A stretch of 64,000 nucleotides of DNA from Ariolimax columbianus (taxonomy: Eukaryota > Mollusca > Gastropoda > Stylommatophora > Arionidae): NCBI GenBank assembly GCA_036924085.1, contig JAVGWX010000003.1, positions 120,094,264 to 120,158,263 on the forward strand. Direction: 5' to 3'. Shown one piece after another: positions 33,565 to 45,580 of the stretch. Within the stretch, counting starts at the first letter, position 1. Each line of letters starts with the position of its first letter. Under the pieces are notes generated by a model. It was given only the letters and a program-made list of their open reading frames with translations. It had not been told where the DNA came from and did not search any database. The translations under genes and the position numbers were made by a program.

Positions 33565-34076
33565 AAAAGAGTTGTGGATCTCATTCCACTGTAACATTCA
33601 GGTCAACGAGGAGACAGACAGACTAGCGAAAGAAGCTGAAAGTTTACCACAACCAGATTCTAGTGTGATCTACGAAGAGTCCAAAAGGTTTATTAGGGCC
33701 AGATACATGGACAAATGGGAAACAGAGCATACTGGTTACACCAAAAAAAATTTCTTGTTACCAGTTGAACAGAAGAGAGCAGGTGGTGGTCTTCATTCAG
33801 ACTCCACACAGGTCACAATTGACTGAGGTACCATCTATTCAATAAACTGAACATAGGTGCTACAGACGAATGCACCTGTGGTACTGGGGAAAATTACCCT
33901 TGAACATCTGCTGCAAAATTGCCCGACATACGAGGACCAGAGAAAGCATATGTGGCCATCACCAGTGCCAACACTAGATAAGCTCTATAACGGTGTCAAC
34001 AGCCTCAGGATGACCACATCTTTCTTTGAACAAATTCAAGTTGATGTCTGACATCGTGCGAAGAAGAAGATATTCT
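33565..34076 (+). mobile_element. RNase H LINE, 3' end copy
   Basis: The same family as 45794-48351, in plus orientation. It reads HCNIQVNEETDRLAKEAESL, then YMDKWETEHTGYTKK, the CTCGTGK-like finger and HLLQNCPTYEDQRKHMWPSP, and ends QIQVDV followed by a GAAGAAGAAG tail at 34060-34074. Breaks include a frameshift near 33785. It keeps a Gln codon where the other copy has a stop. Confidence 0.9.
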
Positions 34077-34739
34077 TCAGAACACAGTCATTCAAACACT
34101 TGTTCAGTTATCTTCAATAAGGTTTGAGGTACTGGTTTCTGGTTGATTCTTGCGTGTTTGTGCACAATCCCATCGGGATCAATAATCATCACATGTGATC
34201 TTACTGTTTTTACTGGGTGAATTTTCATATTTCACTTGCATGCTGTTGTCATTGGCAGTGCTTATATGTCTTGTGATTGACACAATGATGATACAGATGC
34301 TAACATTGGTCCCTACCTTAAATCTTGCGTACTTAAGTTGAAAAGTTAAGTTTAAACCATGGATATAATACTGCAGAAACAACAAACAATTTATTATAAA
34401 ACAAACCAGAAAGCCTATGTTGCAAAGCTGATATAATTTCTACAACCTACTTTTTTATTCAATTATCCCATATTGCCCTTCTGCAGATACAGCAAGATAG
34501 CTTGAATGGCTGGCAACACCATTAACAAACATAGATTTGCACTGCTTATCTCACGTGTGAGTTGTTTGAAAGGTTTCATTATATCACAACATGAATTGAA
34601 ACTGAAAGTATTCCAACTTTTGATGTTCAAAATCAATGTTCAATCTTTAACCTATTTGTATTCAGACACAGGCTACTGTACAGATGAATAGAAACAAATT
34701 GTTAAACTAAAAAGGTTCAAGCTTTTGTCAATGGATGCC
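34077..34739. other. Unassigned AT-rich spacer
   Basis: No gene or repeat recognised on either strand. Confidence 0.5.
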
Positions 34740-35095
34740 CTCACTGAATAGAGGAATTTAAATAGTATAATAAAGACATTAATATAGAGCTGTGGGAAAG
34801 AACTGGACAAATGCCAGAGGGACTTGATGTAAACGCACTAGCGATGGGTAGGACACATGTTACAGAAAACAGTGGAAAGCATTACAAAACAGTGACTATT
34901 CTGGAATCTTCAGGTCAAGAGAAGTAAGGGCAGAGCTAAACACTCATGGAGAAGGAAAGTATAGCAAACATAAAAAGGTAGAAAAGGCATGAGCAGAGCT
35001 GAAAAAGATAGCACATGACAGAATGACTTGAGGAGTATTAGTTGAGGACCTATGCTCTGCAGAGAGTTGAAGTGGTTTGATTTACTGACTAATTC
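34740..35095 (+). mobile_element. RTE-like LINE, C-terminal fragment
   Basis: Same family as 20441-21216, with an ELWERTGQMPEG-like block at 34785, a WVGHMLQKTVESITKQ-like region, and an end resembling LCSAES. Strongly decayed. Confidence 0.75.
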
Positions 35096-35453
35096 GGCCA
35101 AATAGTACATAAAATGCACTATTCTGCACTGAATAAAATACAAATCCATTATTTGGTGCATCCCTACTTGATATACACTTAAAATGTTATTTCATAATTA
35201 ATCACTGACTTGATTCTGATGTCATACAAAAACATTGTCACTTGTGAGCAAGTAAAGTTATATTTAATTAATAATATCTTTAATCTTACACAACAGACCA
35301 ATCAGCTGCTTGTCAGCATACTCGATTACAAGTATATACAAAAAGAGTTCTACACCCGTAATGGGTAGAATAGGTATGACTAAATGAAGTGACCTATAAT
35401 CGTGACTTATGTTGGTATATCAATAAGTCAGTCAATACTTGACTATCCATTTT
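35096..35453. other. Unassigned AT-rich spacer
   Basis: Nothing recognised. Confidence 0.5.
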
Positions 35454-36350
35454 TTAATATGATTTAATATAACAATTGAAACTGGAAACAATAAGGATCT
35501 TATGTACATTTTGAAAAATATCTATAGGCTCTGGGATCTTGGAGCAGTCCTCTTTTGTGTAGACTGTGCCAAAGTACTGATTGAGTAGATTTGTTGCCTC
35601 CCTATTTTCACTTATTTTTTTCCCTGTACTGTCTATGAGAGGGCCTACTTTGTCCTTTGATCTCTGTTTATTTCTAACATAAGAGAAGAAGCTTTTACTA
35701 TCAGTCTTGATCCTCTGAGCAAGTTTCTTTTCGAAGTATATTTTTGCTGTTTTAGTCACTTTCTGAGATATGTATTGCTGTCCAAATATTTTTTATATGT
35801 TTCTTTTGATTTAGCTGCCTCTATATATTTTTTCCATGATTTATTTTTAGCTCTTCTACATTTAACTACAATTCTAGTTATCGACTGTTTACGGTTGGGG
35901 TTTACCTCCCTACATGGAACACATCCCTCTTTTAGCATTTCGAGAACTGTTTTAAAACTCTCCCACTCCTGTTCAACATCTGTTCCTCCGACAATATCTT
36001 CCCAGATTATTTGGTTCGCTGCTTCTTTCATCCTCTTAACATCTGTCTTAGAGTAATCATATGTTCGCGTGTTTATGTTTACTTCTTTCCATGCAATAAG
36101 ATCCCATCGGATGATTTGATGGTCACTTGAGCCAAACAGTTCCCCAACGGTAACGTTTTCAATCATATTTTCCTCTGTAGTAAAAACTAGGTGGAGTATG
36201 TTTTTGCCTCTGGTGGCTGCTTCTACATAATTGGTGTAATCAGAAAATGTTTTGATAATATGTAATCTAAATATTACATCCTGTATTTTACAATAAAATT
36301 GGTATATTTCAAGCACATTTGATTCACTGACAAATACCCCAAATTACCAT
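35454..36350 (-). mobile_element. CR1-like LINE, endonuclease end and linker
   Basis: The minus strand encodes ILHLVFTTEENMIENVTVGE and LFGSSDHQIIRWDL, the SDH block that ends a CR1 endonuclease, then a basic linker (KCRRAKNKSWKKYIEAAKSK) and FFSYVRNKQRSKDKVGPL, which precedes the RT. The RT itself is missing. One frameshift lies near 35757. Confidence 0.85.
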
Positions 36351-36356
36351 CAACCT

Positions 36357-36709
36357 GGGGAGAAAGACTAACGTCTGGTCAGGCAAAATATACTGATCAG
36401 ACATGTTAATCAGGGTCAGGCAAAAACATACTGGCCAAGACTCTCACCTCAGCTTCCGAGTAGCCCTCCCTGGAAATGGGCTGTTTTTATGACAGCCTGG
36501 GTAACAAGGTGAGGGATCGACATGATTCCCCGAGGAGTGAGTGACACGCAGATAAAGCCAAGCATAGCACAACCGCCTGGAGAAGCCCGGTCCACTATCA
36601 TCAGCATGCTCAGGATGTGAGGAAAGCTACTGCAACTCGCTACTTAACGTACTTTTCAGGGTGCACAAAAGTGTAACCTACTCATTGTGGGCATTCGCAA
36701 ACAACAACT
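36357..36709 (+). mobile_element. SINE-B copy, near full length
   Basis: Closest to the copy at 5477: AGACTAACGTCTGGTCAGGC start, duplicated head, GTGACACGCAGATAAAGCC block, and GGCATTCGCAAACAACAAC end. It lies just upstream of the LINE fragment at 35454-36350 and just downstream, on the minus strand, of ferlin exon 36774. Confidence 0.88.
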
Positions 36710-36773
36710 ATCAACTTATATTATTCATTTGTGTCCCATAACACAGCATGTCTAGAAAATAACAATGTCTTAC

Positions 36774-36883
36774 TTTGGAGGATCCAATTTAGGATGTAAA
36801 TTTGGGTGATCTCTACCAACTCCAGAAGGCGTCCTTGAAAATTCCTCTGCACTTAGGAGCTGCAATTCCATCTCTACCTTTCC
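36774..36883 (-). CDS. Ferlin gene, exon (stalk before membrane anchor)
   Basis: A 110-bp exon, the last ferlin exon found. A T/C-rich acceptor ending CTTTCTAG precedes it and a GTAAGA donor follows at 36773. It reads GKVEMELQLLSAEEF and GRDHPNLHPKLDPP, matching the segment after the last C2 domain of ferlins (GKVEMxLxxL ... GRDEPNxxPxLxxPNRPDTSF). It joins the previous exon in phase 0 and ends in phase 2. The next exon should continue with an RPxTSFxWF-like segment and the transmembrane anchor; none was found to the left. Confidence 0.85.
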
Positions 36884-37373
36884 CTAGAAAGGTAAATAGG
36901 GAAATGTATTAGGCAAAACAAGTCATTTTGCATAAGCCAGACTATTCATCAAAACAATCAATAGATGAAAGATAAAAAGACGCTTATTTGGCAACGCTTA
37001 TTTCAGAATTTTATTTTCTAGAGATCAAATTATAAGATGTGTCCACTCTATAGGTAAGAATTACATCAACTGATCTATCGAAAATCTATAAAACTACTTC
37101 CTTTCCAGTAGTACATATTTCCTTCCTATTTATATTACTGTTAATTTGCTTTCATTGTTACCATCTAAATAGTGCTAAAAGTAGCTGTGTCTTTTGGTTC
37201 ATATCTCCAAAATATTTAAATTTGCCAATTTATCATCATTTTTATTTTTATCTTCTTATATAATCCCTTTATTTCAATTTTTTATATTTTTATGAAATAT
37301 ATATTATGATACTGGAAAGGCTTCATTTTTTTCCTTTCAAACTGTTTTTTTCAGGATCCATGTTTTCACATCA

Positions 37374-40300
37374 TTAACACATTCCGGACCAATGACCGAT
37401 ATAACGGACTGTTATTTAAACCCTAGAGGACCATTAACCGATAATTCGGTTTTTGTTTTGTAGAGTCGTAATTCGGGTTTTGTGTTAACCAAACTACTTA
37501 AAAATTACAACCAGAACTAAAACAGCTTCCGTTCGTAACATTTGAGTTGAAACAAGCATGTTTAGGTACTGAATAAGTGATATATTTATGTTTTAACCTT
37601 AAGCACGCCACAGTCCGATCCCTTTGAACCAGCTCGGCCTGCAAAAACGGTGTCCGGAAAAAAAAATAATTTTTTTGAACGGAGTCACTCCTGACATCCA
37701 TTTTTTACTGCTGACTACGCCCTCCGTATATACACGATATTTTGCCGGTTAAAGTATCGTGTGTTCGATTACAAATGGCTTTTGAACAGTTTTAATTTTG
37801 TATACGCCGTTTGGAGCAAGCCGACTTTTTGCGAAAAGGGAAGTAGGTTGTTGAGAAAGATTTTTATCGCGTAGATCTGTTTATTTTGTTTGTTTAAATG
37901 AAAGAACTACTTTTGAATTGAAACTAACAGTTGTGGCGATATTGTAAACACAGTATCGATACGTTGTTGTGGTTTCCATGGTTTTCTATCGAAGCGACTA
38001 GGCCTAGTGGTCGAGTCCAAATTTTTCCCGAGATTTTCATAAATTTTCAACTTCATCTTTTTAAATCTCAAAAACTAACAAACATACAACAAAAACAATA
38101 ACACCCACATGTTCGTTATGCTATTGTGTATCTACACGCCAGAAAATTATATTTATTGACAAACAAACATAAAAGTTACAAATTTTGAAAGACGACCACC
38201 ACAGCGACTAATTAAGAAAATTAATTAGGTCAAATTTTTTTCAAAAATAATGTGGAGTGCGTAAGGTAACTAAACTGTGTTGTTGATTCCTAAAAAATAA
38301 TGGCAACGCCCACTGCTTCTACTAGACCAAAACGATATAGTGCAGAACAAGCTATAGCTGTGTTTCAAAGCTTATTAGTTAGTGATTCTGATACAGAATT
38401 AGACGATTCAGAGGATAGCGATTACAGCGAAAGTGATGGTACTACTACTAGTAGACCTAGTGCCAAGAAATCAAAATGGTCTGGCTTAGGGTTAGTTGGT
38501 GGTTGCTTCCAGTCAGGGACTATCAGTGCTCCTGAATCATCAAGCAGCAGCGATGAGACTGATTTAGAGGATATACCAGGTACGTCTAGAGTTGATGGTG
38601 ATGGTGATAATGGCAATTCTGCAAGGAGAAAGGCAAATTCCATACCACAGAGGACTACTAGGCCTGGTGATGGGTGGCGTGATGCCTTAGATGGAGAGGC
38701 CATTGGAGCATCGAACTTCAGGCAAATAAATTCTGGGAGCAGACTAAATCTGGATGAAAATTGCACACCTCTTCAATGCTTTCTCTCCTTGCTGAAAGAA
38801 CAAATTGTTGACAACCTCATAAGAAATGTCAATGAGTATGCCCAGCAGAAACTTGACATGAATACACCAGCACGAAAACATTAAACGTTGAGCAAATGGA
38901 CACCGCTTGATAGGAATGTTTTTTTACAGTTTCTGGCCGTCCTGATTGCTATGGGGTTGAATGCAAAGCACTCAATAAAAGATTATTGGTCCACCAAATC
39001 CCACAGAAGTAGTCCCTGGTTTAGGTCAATGTTCAGCAGAACAAAATTTGTATTGATTTATCAATCAATGCTTCATGCAGCTGTTCCAAATGCTCTAGGG
39101 AAATGCAAAATTGAGCCGTTTGTAAATGCACTTGTTGCCAGTTTCCAAGAAGCCTTCTACCATTTGAAAACATATGTATTGATGAGATGGTCATAGGTCA
39201 CAAGGGGCGATTTAAGTACAAACAGTACAATCCCAGCAAGCCCAAAAAATACGACATCAAATCCTACGGACTCTGCGACTCCATCACCGGATATGTTTTC
39301 AATCTCTTGGTGTATTTTGGAGCTGATACAGCTTACAAACCTGAAACGGACCCAAATTCTTCCCATGCTGTTAAAGTTTTTGACAGACTACTGGAAGGCA
39401 TCACAGGACATCACCATTTGTTTGCTGACAGGTACTATTCTTCCCTGCCTCTTGTTCAGTTTTTGCGACAGAGAAACCACCACTACACTGGAACTCTGAA
39501 TGTAAACAGACGAGGTTTTCCATCAAAAATAAAGAACAAGAAGATATCCCTGAATCAAGCAAAGTGGTTTATCAATGATGAGGAAAAGGTTATGTGGGTC
39601 AGCTGGAGAGATAAGAAATCTAAGAAGCCTTGCCAGCTGGTGACAACACGTGGAAGTGCCACATATGAGCAAAGGATGGAGGGTAGGAGTCAAGTTATGA
39701 AACCATCACCCATTCACAGCTACAACCTTTCAATGAGTGGATGTGACAGAGTGGACCAGATGATATCATATTATGGAAACCACACAAGAAAAACAGTCAA
39801 GTGGTGGAAGAAAGTGTTTATGTGGGTGATGGAAATTACTCAACTCAATGCCCACATTTTGTACACCCTGAGCCGCCCTCACACCGAGAAGCCTTTGCGG
39901 ACTTCAAAGATATCCTGATAGGGGAACTCTGTCAGTTAGTCGGAGCAGAGACACCTAGCAGCCTTCCGGCTGTTCTATTGTCCAAGCCAGGGAGAAAACC
40001 AATGAACATGGAGCTTGAGAGATACCAGGGTGCAGCCCATCTCATTGACTATGATGGAAATGACTCACCGTGCGTACATTGTGCTGCTCAGAAAAAAAGA
40101 AAACGAAGCAGCTATTACTGCACAGGTTGTTCGCACAAGCCGCATCTGTGTGCTAAAACATGCTTTAGAGAATACCACACAAGATAAGCACAGCTGTGCT
40201 GAACAAAACAAAAAATTTATGGAAATAATGGAAAAAATTATGGAAGTTGTGAATTTGTTTAAATTTTTATTGATGTTGGTCATTGAGGAAAATTCTACAT

Positions 40301-40694
40301 AATTTCAACATTTTTGGAGATAAATGAATCAAATAAACAGTGTTTTGAGGGACTCTGGATACTATTCTGCATAATTACCAGACAAATTGAAATCAACAAT
40401 TCAGGCCAATGAAAAATGATGGTGAGTTACAATATTTTGACTTATAAATTATCTACCCTTTAAATTTTTTTTTGGTACAACATAATTATTTTTTCAAATA
40501 ATGAAATATCAGCAATTTACTGATATTTTCATTTTCTGTATCCATTTTTCTTTACAATGATATATAATGAGTACTATATTTGTCTTTGCTATGGTGTGTA
40601 ATAGTCAGTTGTAAAAGGGATGCAGTGAAATTTTGCTACAGCTGAAAATTAATTTGGTTCAAACCTAAAAAGAATCAAGTCCTGAAAGAGTTAA
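37374..40694 (+). mobile_element. piggyBac-family transposon 1, complete but broken
   Basis: TTAA target sites lie at 37374-37377 and 40691-40694. The ends just inside form an imperfect inverted repeat, CACATTCCGGACC on the left and CTCTTTCAGGACT on the right (read inward), matching the end of piggyBac 2 at 61432. The 3.3-kb element carries one transposase pseudogene and sits in a ferlin intron in the opposite orientation to the gene. Confidence 0.85.
38300..40187 (+). pseudogene. piggyBac transposase pseudogene
   Basis: This DDE transposase excises and inserts at TTAA. An acidic N-terminus (DSDTELDDSEDSDYSESDG) is followed by the catalytic domain. All three catalytic Asp residues can be read: CIDEMVIGHKGRFKYKQYN, HHLFADRYYSSLP and MSGCDRVDQMISYYGNHTRK. 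A C-terminal Cys-rich finger (CVHCAAQ ... CTGCSHKPHLCAKTC) ends at the 40187 stop. Breaks: an in-frame TAA at 38882-38884; a one-base loss at about 39161 just before the first catalytic Asp; and another frameshift near 39875 before the FADFKDILIGELCQL segment. The start ATG at 38300 gives the longest N-terminus. It is inactive but recently so. Confidence 0.93.
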
Positions 40695-41389
40695 ACTGCA
40701 CCAATGGCGTGCAAAGGTGTCGTAATAGATTTATGTCCATTTCCAATGTTGTGCCAGCTTCAGGGTTGTCAGTTTATTGTATATAAACTACCGGGTTAAT
40801 GCCATAGAAACAGCTGAATATACTGCACATTTGACTGTAGAGAGTTTCAACTTTTGTCCTATTCAGTCAGATAAAAACAATGGTGATTTTGAAAATTAAT
40901 TTAGACTTTGGAAAAGATTTCTTGTTTTTCACTTGGATTTGAAGATTCATTCCTTATTGGCAATTTTTGTGAGGTAGATCTTTTTAGTTTGTTTATGTAG
41001 ATACAATAATTACATTTATAATCGAAGGTGACAGCTATGGCAATTAGGGTAAACATCAATAATCCGTTTTCTGCACCTTTTTTTTTTAAAACCAAGGGAC
41101 ACCTAAAAGTGTCTATGTTTTGCTGTTTTTCAACACTATCACCTTCATCTTCTTGTATCTCAGAAACTAACACACATACAATAACAACAATAAAACCGAC
41201 AATGTTTTTATTAATATATGTCTCTATACAGACAAACAAAACAAAAAATCAATATTTTTAAAAAACCATGTTAGAGTCTCGCAAAGTAAAAAACCATGAA
41301 GTGATGTGCTGAAAAATAATGTGGGTACCCAAAATAAAACAATAAATACAAAAATAATGCTTGAAAAACAGATTAAAAAATATCTATAT
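40695..41389. other. Intron sequence, unassigned
   Basis: AT-rich ferlin intron. No repeat or gene recognised. Confidence 0.5.
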
Positions 41390-41456
41390 AGTTCATCATA
41401 TAAAGTATAGTGCATCATATAAAGTATAGTTAATCATATAAAGTATAGTTCATCAT
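41390..41456. repeat. 19-bp tandem repeat, 3.5 copies
   Basis: Units of TAGTTCATCATATAAAGTA with one or two changes each, within the ferlin intron and 85 bases downstream of an exon. Confidence 0.93.
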
Positions 41457-41540
41457 TCATATTCTGGTTTTTGTTCCACATTTGGTATCTTCTGTAATTA
41501 TTAATCAAAAGGAACCCTTCTTTAGTATTCACAAACTTAC

Positions 41541-41719
41541 TGTGAGCTGACGTACTCCAGTGCTGTTATTATAGCATGGCCAGAACCCCCTTGAATGTTT
41601 CATTTCAAAGAGTGAAGCCAGTTTTACGCTGCGACCAACTTCAGGTAACATACGTAGGTTGCATCTTTTAGAAGTTCTAACAGGCAGCGGCATTGCATTC
41701 AAGTTCAGTTCCAATTGAC
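41541..41719 (-). CDS. Ferlin gene, exon (end of last C2 domain)
   Basis: A 179-bp exon with a CGCAG acceptor and a perfect GTAAGT donor. It reads GQLELNLNAMPLPVRTSKRC, LASLFEMKHSRGFWPCYNN and GVRQLT. Ferlins have LGxLELDLNxMPxP ... KKC, then SLFEQKxxxGWWPC, at the end of the last C2 domain. Phases match: the upstream exon gives the first base of the Gly codon and the end is phase 0, so the next exon starts GKVEM. Confidence 0.93.
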
Positions 41720-42074
41720 CTGCGTATATAACATAGTTAAACAAGTTTCATTAAAAAATTGCCCACAAAATCTGACAAGTATTAAATGTTTGTTAAATGG
41801 AAAAAGACCAAAATTAGATTTTTGTAAGCACTTTTGTGAATTGTACTATTGTCAGATTGTATGTTATCATTAAATTGTACACTTTTTTCATATTTCCTGA
41901 ATTGTACAGCAATAATTGATGTTATAAAAGTTTATTACTCTGAAAAAAGTTTTTAAATATGTAAATCGTTATTTTATTGCAATTTTTAAATCAGTCATTC
42001 CTATTTTCTAAAACAATCATTCAAATCAATTCGAAATGTCCCTTTTAGTCATCTATTTATTACACACGGTGATT
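41720..42074. other. Intron sequence, unassigned
   Basis: AT-rich, no feature recognised. Confidence 0.5.
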
Positions 42075-42424
42075 GGCTTCGTTCGTTCTTAATCTCCCAC
42101 TACCAAACCCTGAAAGAACTTAAGTAGCAGAATGTAGCCCAGAAAACGGAATGCGTTGTGTCGTAGTTTACAGCTTGACTGCGATATTTGTACCTTTCGG
42201 TCCAACACATCCAACTTCAGCAAGCATTTTTTAAGTACCGGGTTAGCATTCCGTCTTCAATCCCTTCTCCTTAGCCAGTCTGCTTTGCTGCAGCCTGTTA
42301 TCCAGGATCACTGCGTGGAGGTGTAGAAGAGTCTTGGCAACTCTGGTTTGCTATCACTGGCGCTAGCAGTCAGCTATGGATCGCTGACCACTGCAGCCCA
42401 TGCGCTGCTCAGCATCTTGATCCC
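42075..42424 (-). mobile_element. SINE-C, full-length copy
   Basis: A 350-bp copy in reverse orientation, from GGCTTCGTTCGTTCTTAATC to the head ending CTCAGCATCTTGATCC. It is flanked by ACACACGGTGATT (42062-42074) and ACACACAGTGATT (42425-42437), a 13-bp duplication with one difference. Lies in a ferlin intron in the same orientation as the gene. Confidence 0.92.
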
Positions 42425-42789
42425 ACACACAGTGATTTATATTAGTTTTGCCTGTCTAGTTGCTTCATTATCAAACATAGGTAGATGGTTGTTTTATAAC
42501 CTGTACAGCTTACCAGAAATCTATCAGTAGTTTATATTTTAGTAGTAGGGTAGCGGAAGAGGCTCAAATGTATTTTATAAAAGAACAGTTATAGTCAATG
42601 ATTGATTTTTCTGCTAATAAAGGTCTTCATCAAGAATCAGACGAAACAAAAACAGCATGGAAAAACTCAAACTAACTAAGCTAGACACGTAACTAAAAAA
42701 ACACAGATTAGGAAATAACAGATGTTTAATAGAGAGATTAAAGATAATAAAAATCTGACTCTGGCAAATGTATGGAAGACCTTAATTCA
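42425..42789. other. Intron sequence, unassigned
   Basis: No repeat family or coding motif recognised. Confidence 0.45.
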
Positions 42790-43490
42790 ATGATATCTAA
42801 TTAGTTAGCAGTCCCTTTCAGTCATGACTGACTTTAGGATGATACAGCCTTGAAATTGTAAACAACACTATCTACTTAGCTGTTTTCTTTCTCCTTAAGG
42901 CGTTGTTGTTCCACTTTTCCTTATTGTAGGAGTTTCTCTTCACCTAGTGGCAGGTGGCCCTTCAAGGTATATCTACATCTGGATAGGTCTGCAGCTTCGT
43001 CTTTCAAAGACGTCAGACTCATGTACAGGGCTTTCATATCATGTTTATAATATCTTTGAATCTCAACCAACTGTTCTCTTGCATCTGTCCATAAATGATA
43101 TATTTGGGAATGTGACCATTCTTTGGTGCGACGAACATGACCAAGCCATCGTAGCCCTCACTGCCTAAGGAGAGTGTACATGTTTTGTAGACCAATGTGA
43201 GAGTGCATCTCCGTTATTTGTCCCTATGCTTCCCCCCCCCCCCTCTCTTCTCTCCCCCAAAATGTAATTCCAAGAATGAATTGCAGGTGCCATAGATGGA
43301 AAGTGTTATCCTGTGTTGTTCTTTTGGCATAGATTGCACAAGTTACGCTACCATATAAGAGCGTGCTGATGACAGATGCACTGTACACTATGACCTTGAT
43401 TTTAATTGTGAGTTTCTGGTTTTCCCAAACATGCATCGTGAAGTGACATAATGTCAATGCAAGAATCAACATGACAACACTCCAGACAAA
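42790..43490 (-). mobile_element. RTE-like LINE, C-terminal fragment
   Basis: The minus strand reads LTIKIKVIVYSASVISTLLY, then after decay a GHVRRTKEWSHSQIYH-like stretch (usual LGHVRRMxDGRIPKDILYGEL), DMKALYMSLTSLKDEAADLS and GEEKLL. It contains a poly-C interruption at about 43232. Confidence 0.75.
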
Positions 43491-43734
43491 GCCATAGATG
43501 TTTACTCTCTTTAAACATCAGATGGTGAATGGTATGGATACTTATGGTTCCTGCAGCTCACTGGTTATAGCCACACCTGATCTGTCCTCACAGAAGTCAT
43601 TCCTTTCTCAGCTCATGTTTGATTTCACATTCTTGCCTGTGCCCAAGCTCTTTGTGTGATCTTGCAGTGGTGGTTTCTGTACCAATTTGTTTTACATGAT
43701 CAGGTTGTTTCTTTAGTTGCCTTTTACAACATGC

Positions 43735-44036
43735 TTGGGAGAGAGCAAAGAGCAACATCAGGGTCAGGTGAAACATTACTGATCAAGACTCCACCTCACA
43801 TCCCCTTTCATACTCCTGGAAGCAGACTATGTTACAGCACTCTGGCCAATGAGATGGAGAGTTACACTGTAATACCCACGTGGTAAGCTTTCTAAGTAGC
43901 CTCAAATTGCCCTAGAGCCATGAGGACCCCAATCCACCTTCATAAGTATGCTTCATGTAAGAAGAGTCACTGTAACCTGCGAGCAAAATAATCTCATCAA
44001 GTGTTTACTCAGCATGAGCATTTTCAAACAACAGCG
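43735..44036 (+). mobile_element. SINE-B, diverged copy
   Basis: Shares CAGGGTCAGGTGAAACATTACTGATCAAGAC-type head, a CCTAGAGCCATGAGGACCCC block and the AGCATGAGCATTTTCAAACAA end with the copy at 44888. The head is not duplicated here. Confidence 0.75.
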
Positions 44037-44296
44037 ACAGCCATGGAAATGCAATGGGTGAATTCTTTCCTTCCCAGTAAACTGCCAGAGGATCCAATTG
44101 AGAGCCATTTTCCAAGTGTATCAACCTAAATTCTGTGACATGAAGTTTTACCGAGATCATAACTCAAAAAATGCTTGTCAGAAGAAAGCTTTATTAAAGT
44201 ATAGCTGATAGAAAAGTATTCACAATAAAAACTATCACACTTTTTATTATAATGTACCTTATCTGTGTAATTGAAATAGAAAAAAAATGTACAGAC

Positions 44297-44396
44297 CTAA
44301 GAAGTCATCACTGAAGAACTTGTCATTATCCCAGATCTGAACAGTGAACTTTGGAGGCTTTCTAGTTTCTGTTGTATCTAGGCTCCACAAATGTTC
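44297..44396 (-). CDS. Ferlin gene, exon (last C2 domain core)
   Basis: A 100-bp exon, preceded by an acceptor ending CTTCCAG and followed by GTCTGT. It reads EHLWSLDTTETRKPPKFTVQ and IWDNDKFFSDDFLG. This is the heart of the last ferlin C2 domain (EHFWSLDxTExxxPxxxxxQIWDNDKFSxDDFLG), and the acidic residues of the calcium-binding loop are kept. It starts in phase 0 after the KK of the previous exon and ends in phase 1. Confidence 0.93.
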
Positions 44397-44484
44397 CTGG
44401 AAGCATACATTTATTTCAAACAATCTCAGGACTATTATAGTGCTTTACCAATACTTGAATTCTAACATTGTACTACTTGTCCTG

Positions 44485-44715
44485 AAAGGCACAGCGGTAG
44501 AACATGGCAAAGGTACAGGGTACAACTTACGCTACCAACAGCCCCAGTCGATACAGCTGTAAATGGGTATCTGGCTGACGGATAGGGAAGGAAAAAGGCA
44601 GCGAGGAAGGGAACTGGCCACCCTACCTCACAAAGCTGTGGCTTAGTACAATGAAGGCTGTAATACTTGATCACCGATAGCTGTGTCTGAAATGGGACTG
44701 CCTTTACCCCTTTTT
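44485..44715 (+). mobile_element. SINE-A copy
   Basis: Body segments GGAAGGAAAAAGGCAGCGAGG and AAGCTGTGGCTTAGTACAATG match the other SINE-A copies. The tRNA-like head (ACAGCGGTAGAACATGGC) is decayed. It lies just upstream of exon 44297. Confidence 0.85.
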
Positions 44716-44763
44716 TATAACTATTTTCAGTTAAATATCTTGGATGCATTATTCATCTTATAA

Positions 44764-44795
44764 AGAGTGAGTGAGTGAGTGAGTGAGTGAGTGGT
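44764..44795. repeat. (GAGT)n microsatellite
   Basis: About seven GAGT units. Confidence 0.97.
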
Positions 44796-44887
44796 GTGTA
44801 TGCAAGTATGTATTCTTTTCTCATTCAGTCAAATTCTTTTCTACTATTTAAAATCTGTTTTGTTACCAGTGAGATATTGTTTGTCAA

Positions 44888-45180
44888 TGGGAGGGGAGAG
44901 TAATCAGTGTTAGATGAAACATACTGATCAATACCCCCATCCTCACGTCCTTGTTTGTGTTCATGAAGACAGTGTCATAGCAATCTGGCCATCAAGGTGG
45001 GATCGACACTGCAATCCCCATAGTTTGTGAACTTACTAGAAGACGTGCATTGCACTAAAGCCAGGAGTACCATGGTCCTCCTTCTCAAGAATGCTGCAGG
45101 TTGTGAGAAGAGCCACTGTAACCCGTTACCAAAGAAATGTCAAGAGTTAACTGAGCATGAGTAGCTTTGATCAACAACAC
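44888..45180 (+). mobile_element. SINE-B, diverged copy
   Basis: Same variant as 43735: AACATACTGATCAATACCCC, then GGTGGGATCGACACTGCAATC, and an end GAGTAGCTTTGATCAACAAC. Confidence 0.75.
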
Positions 45181-45304
45181 TGTTTGCCAATTACATGTTT
45201 CCTGTAACTTAACAGCAGTACCTTGCATTATTTGTTAAATTTAGTTGTTTTTTTATCATTCCCCCAGACTCTTTTCTACTATTTCAAGTCTGTTTTTGGC
45301 TGAA

Positions 45305-45580
45305 GATGCAGCAGTGAGTAAGCTGACAGCAGACAGCGATTCATAGCTGGTTGCTTACAAGAGGGTCAGTGACCTATAACTGACCAAGATCTATTCCGCC
45401 TCTAAGTGACAACAAACTGCAACTATACAGCCTGGCTTAGAGATTAGGAATCAATAAGAAAAGACAAACCTGGTCCCAAAAATGATGTGCTCAAATCAGA
45501 AAAGCACGGATAATGTAGCCTGTCTGTAAACTACGACACAATATTACAAACGTCATTTCCAGGATGAATGCAGAAGAAGA
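45305..45580 (+). mobile_element. SINE-C, strongly diverged copy
   Basis: Order of segments fits SINE-C: a GAGTAAGCTGACAGCAGACAG head, GACCAAGATCTATTCCGCCTC, CCTGTCTGTAAACTACGACAC and a GCAGAAGAAGAAG tail. Internal deletions and many changes. Confidence 0.65.
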
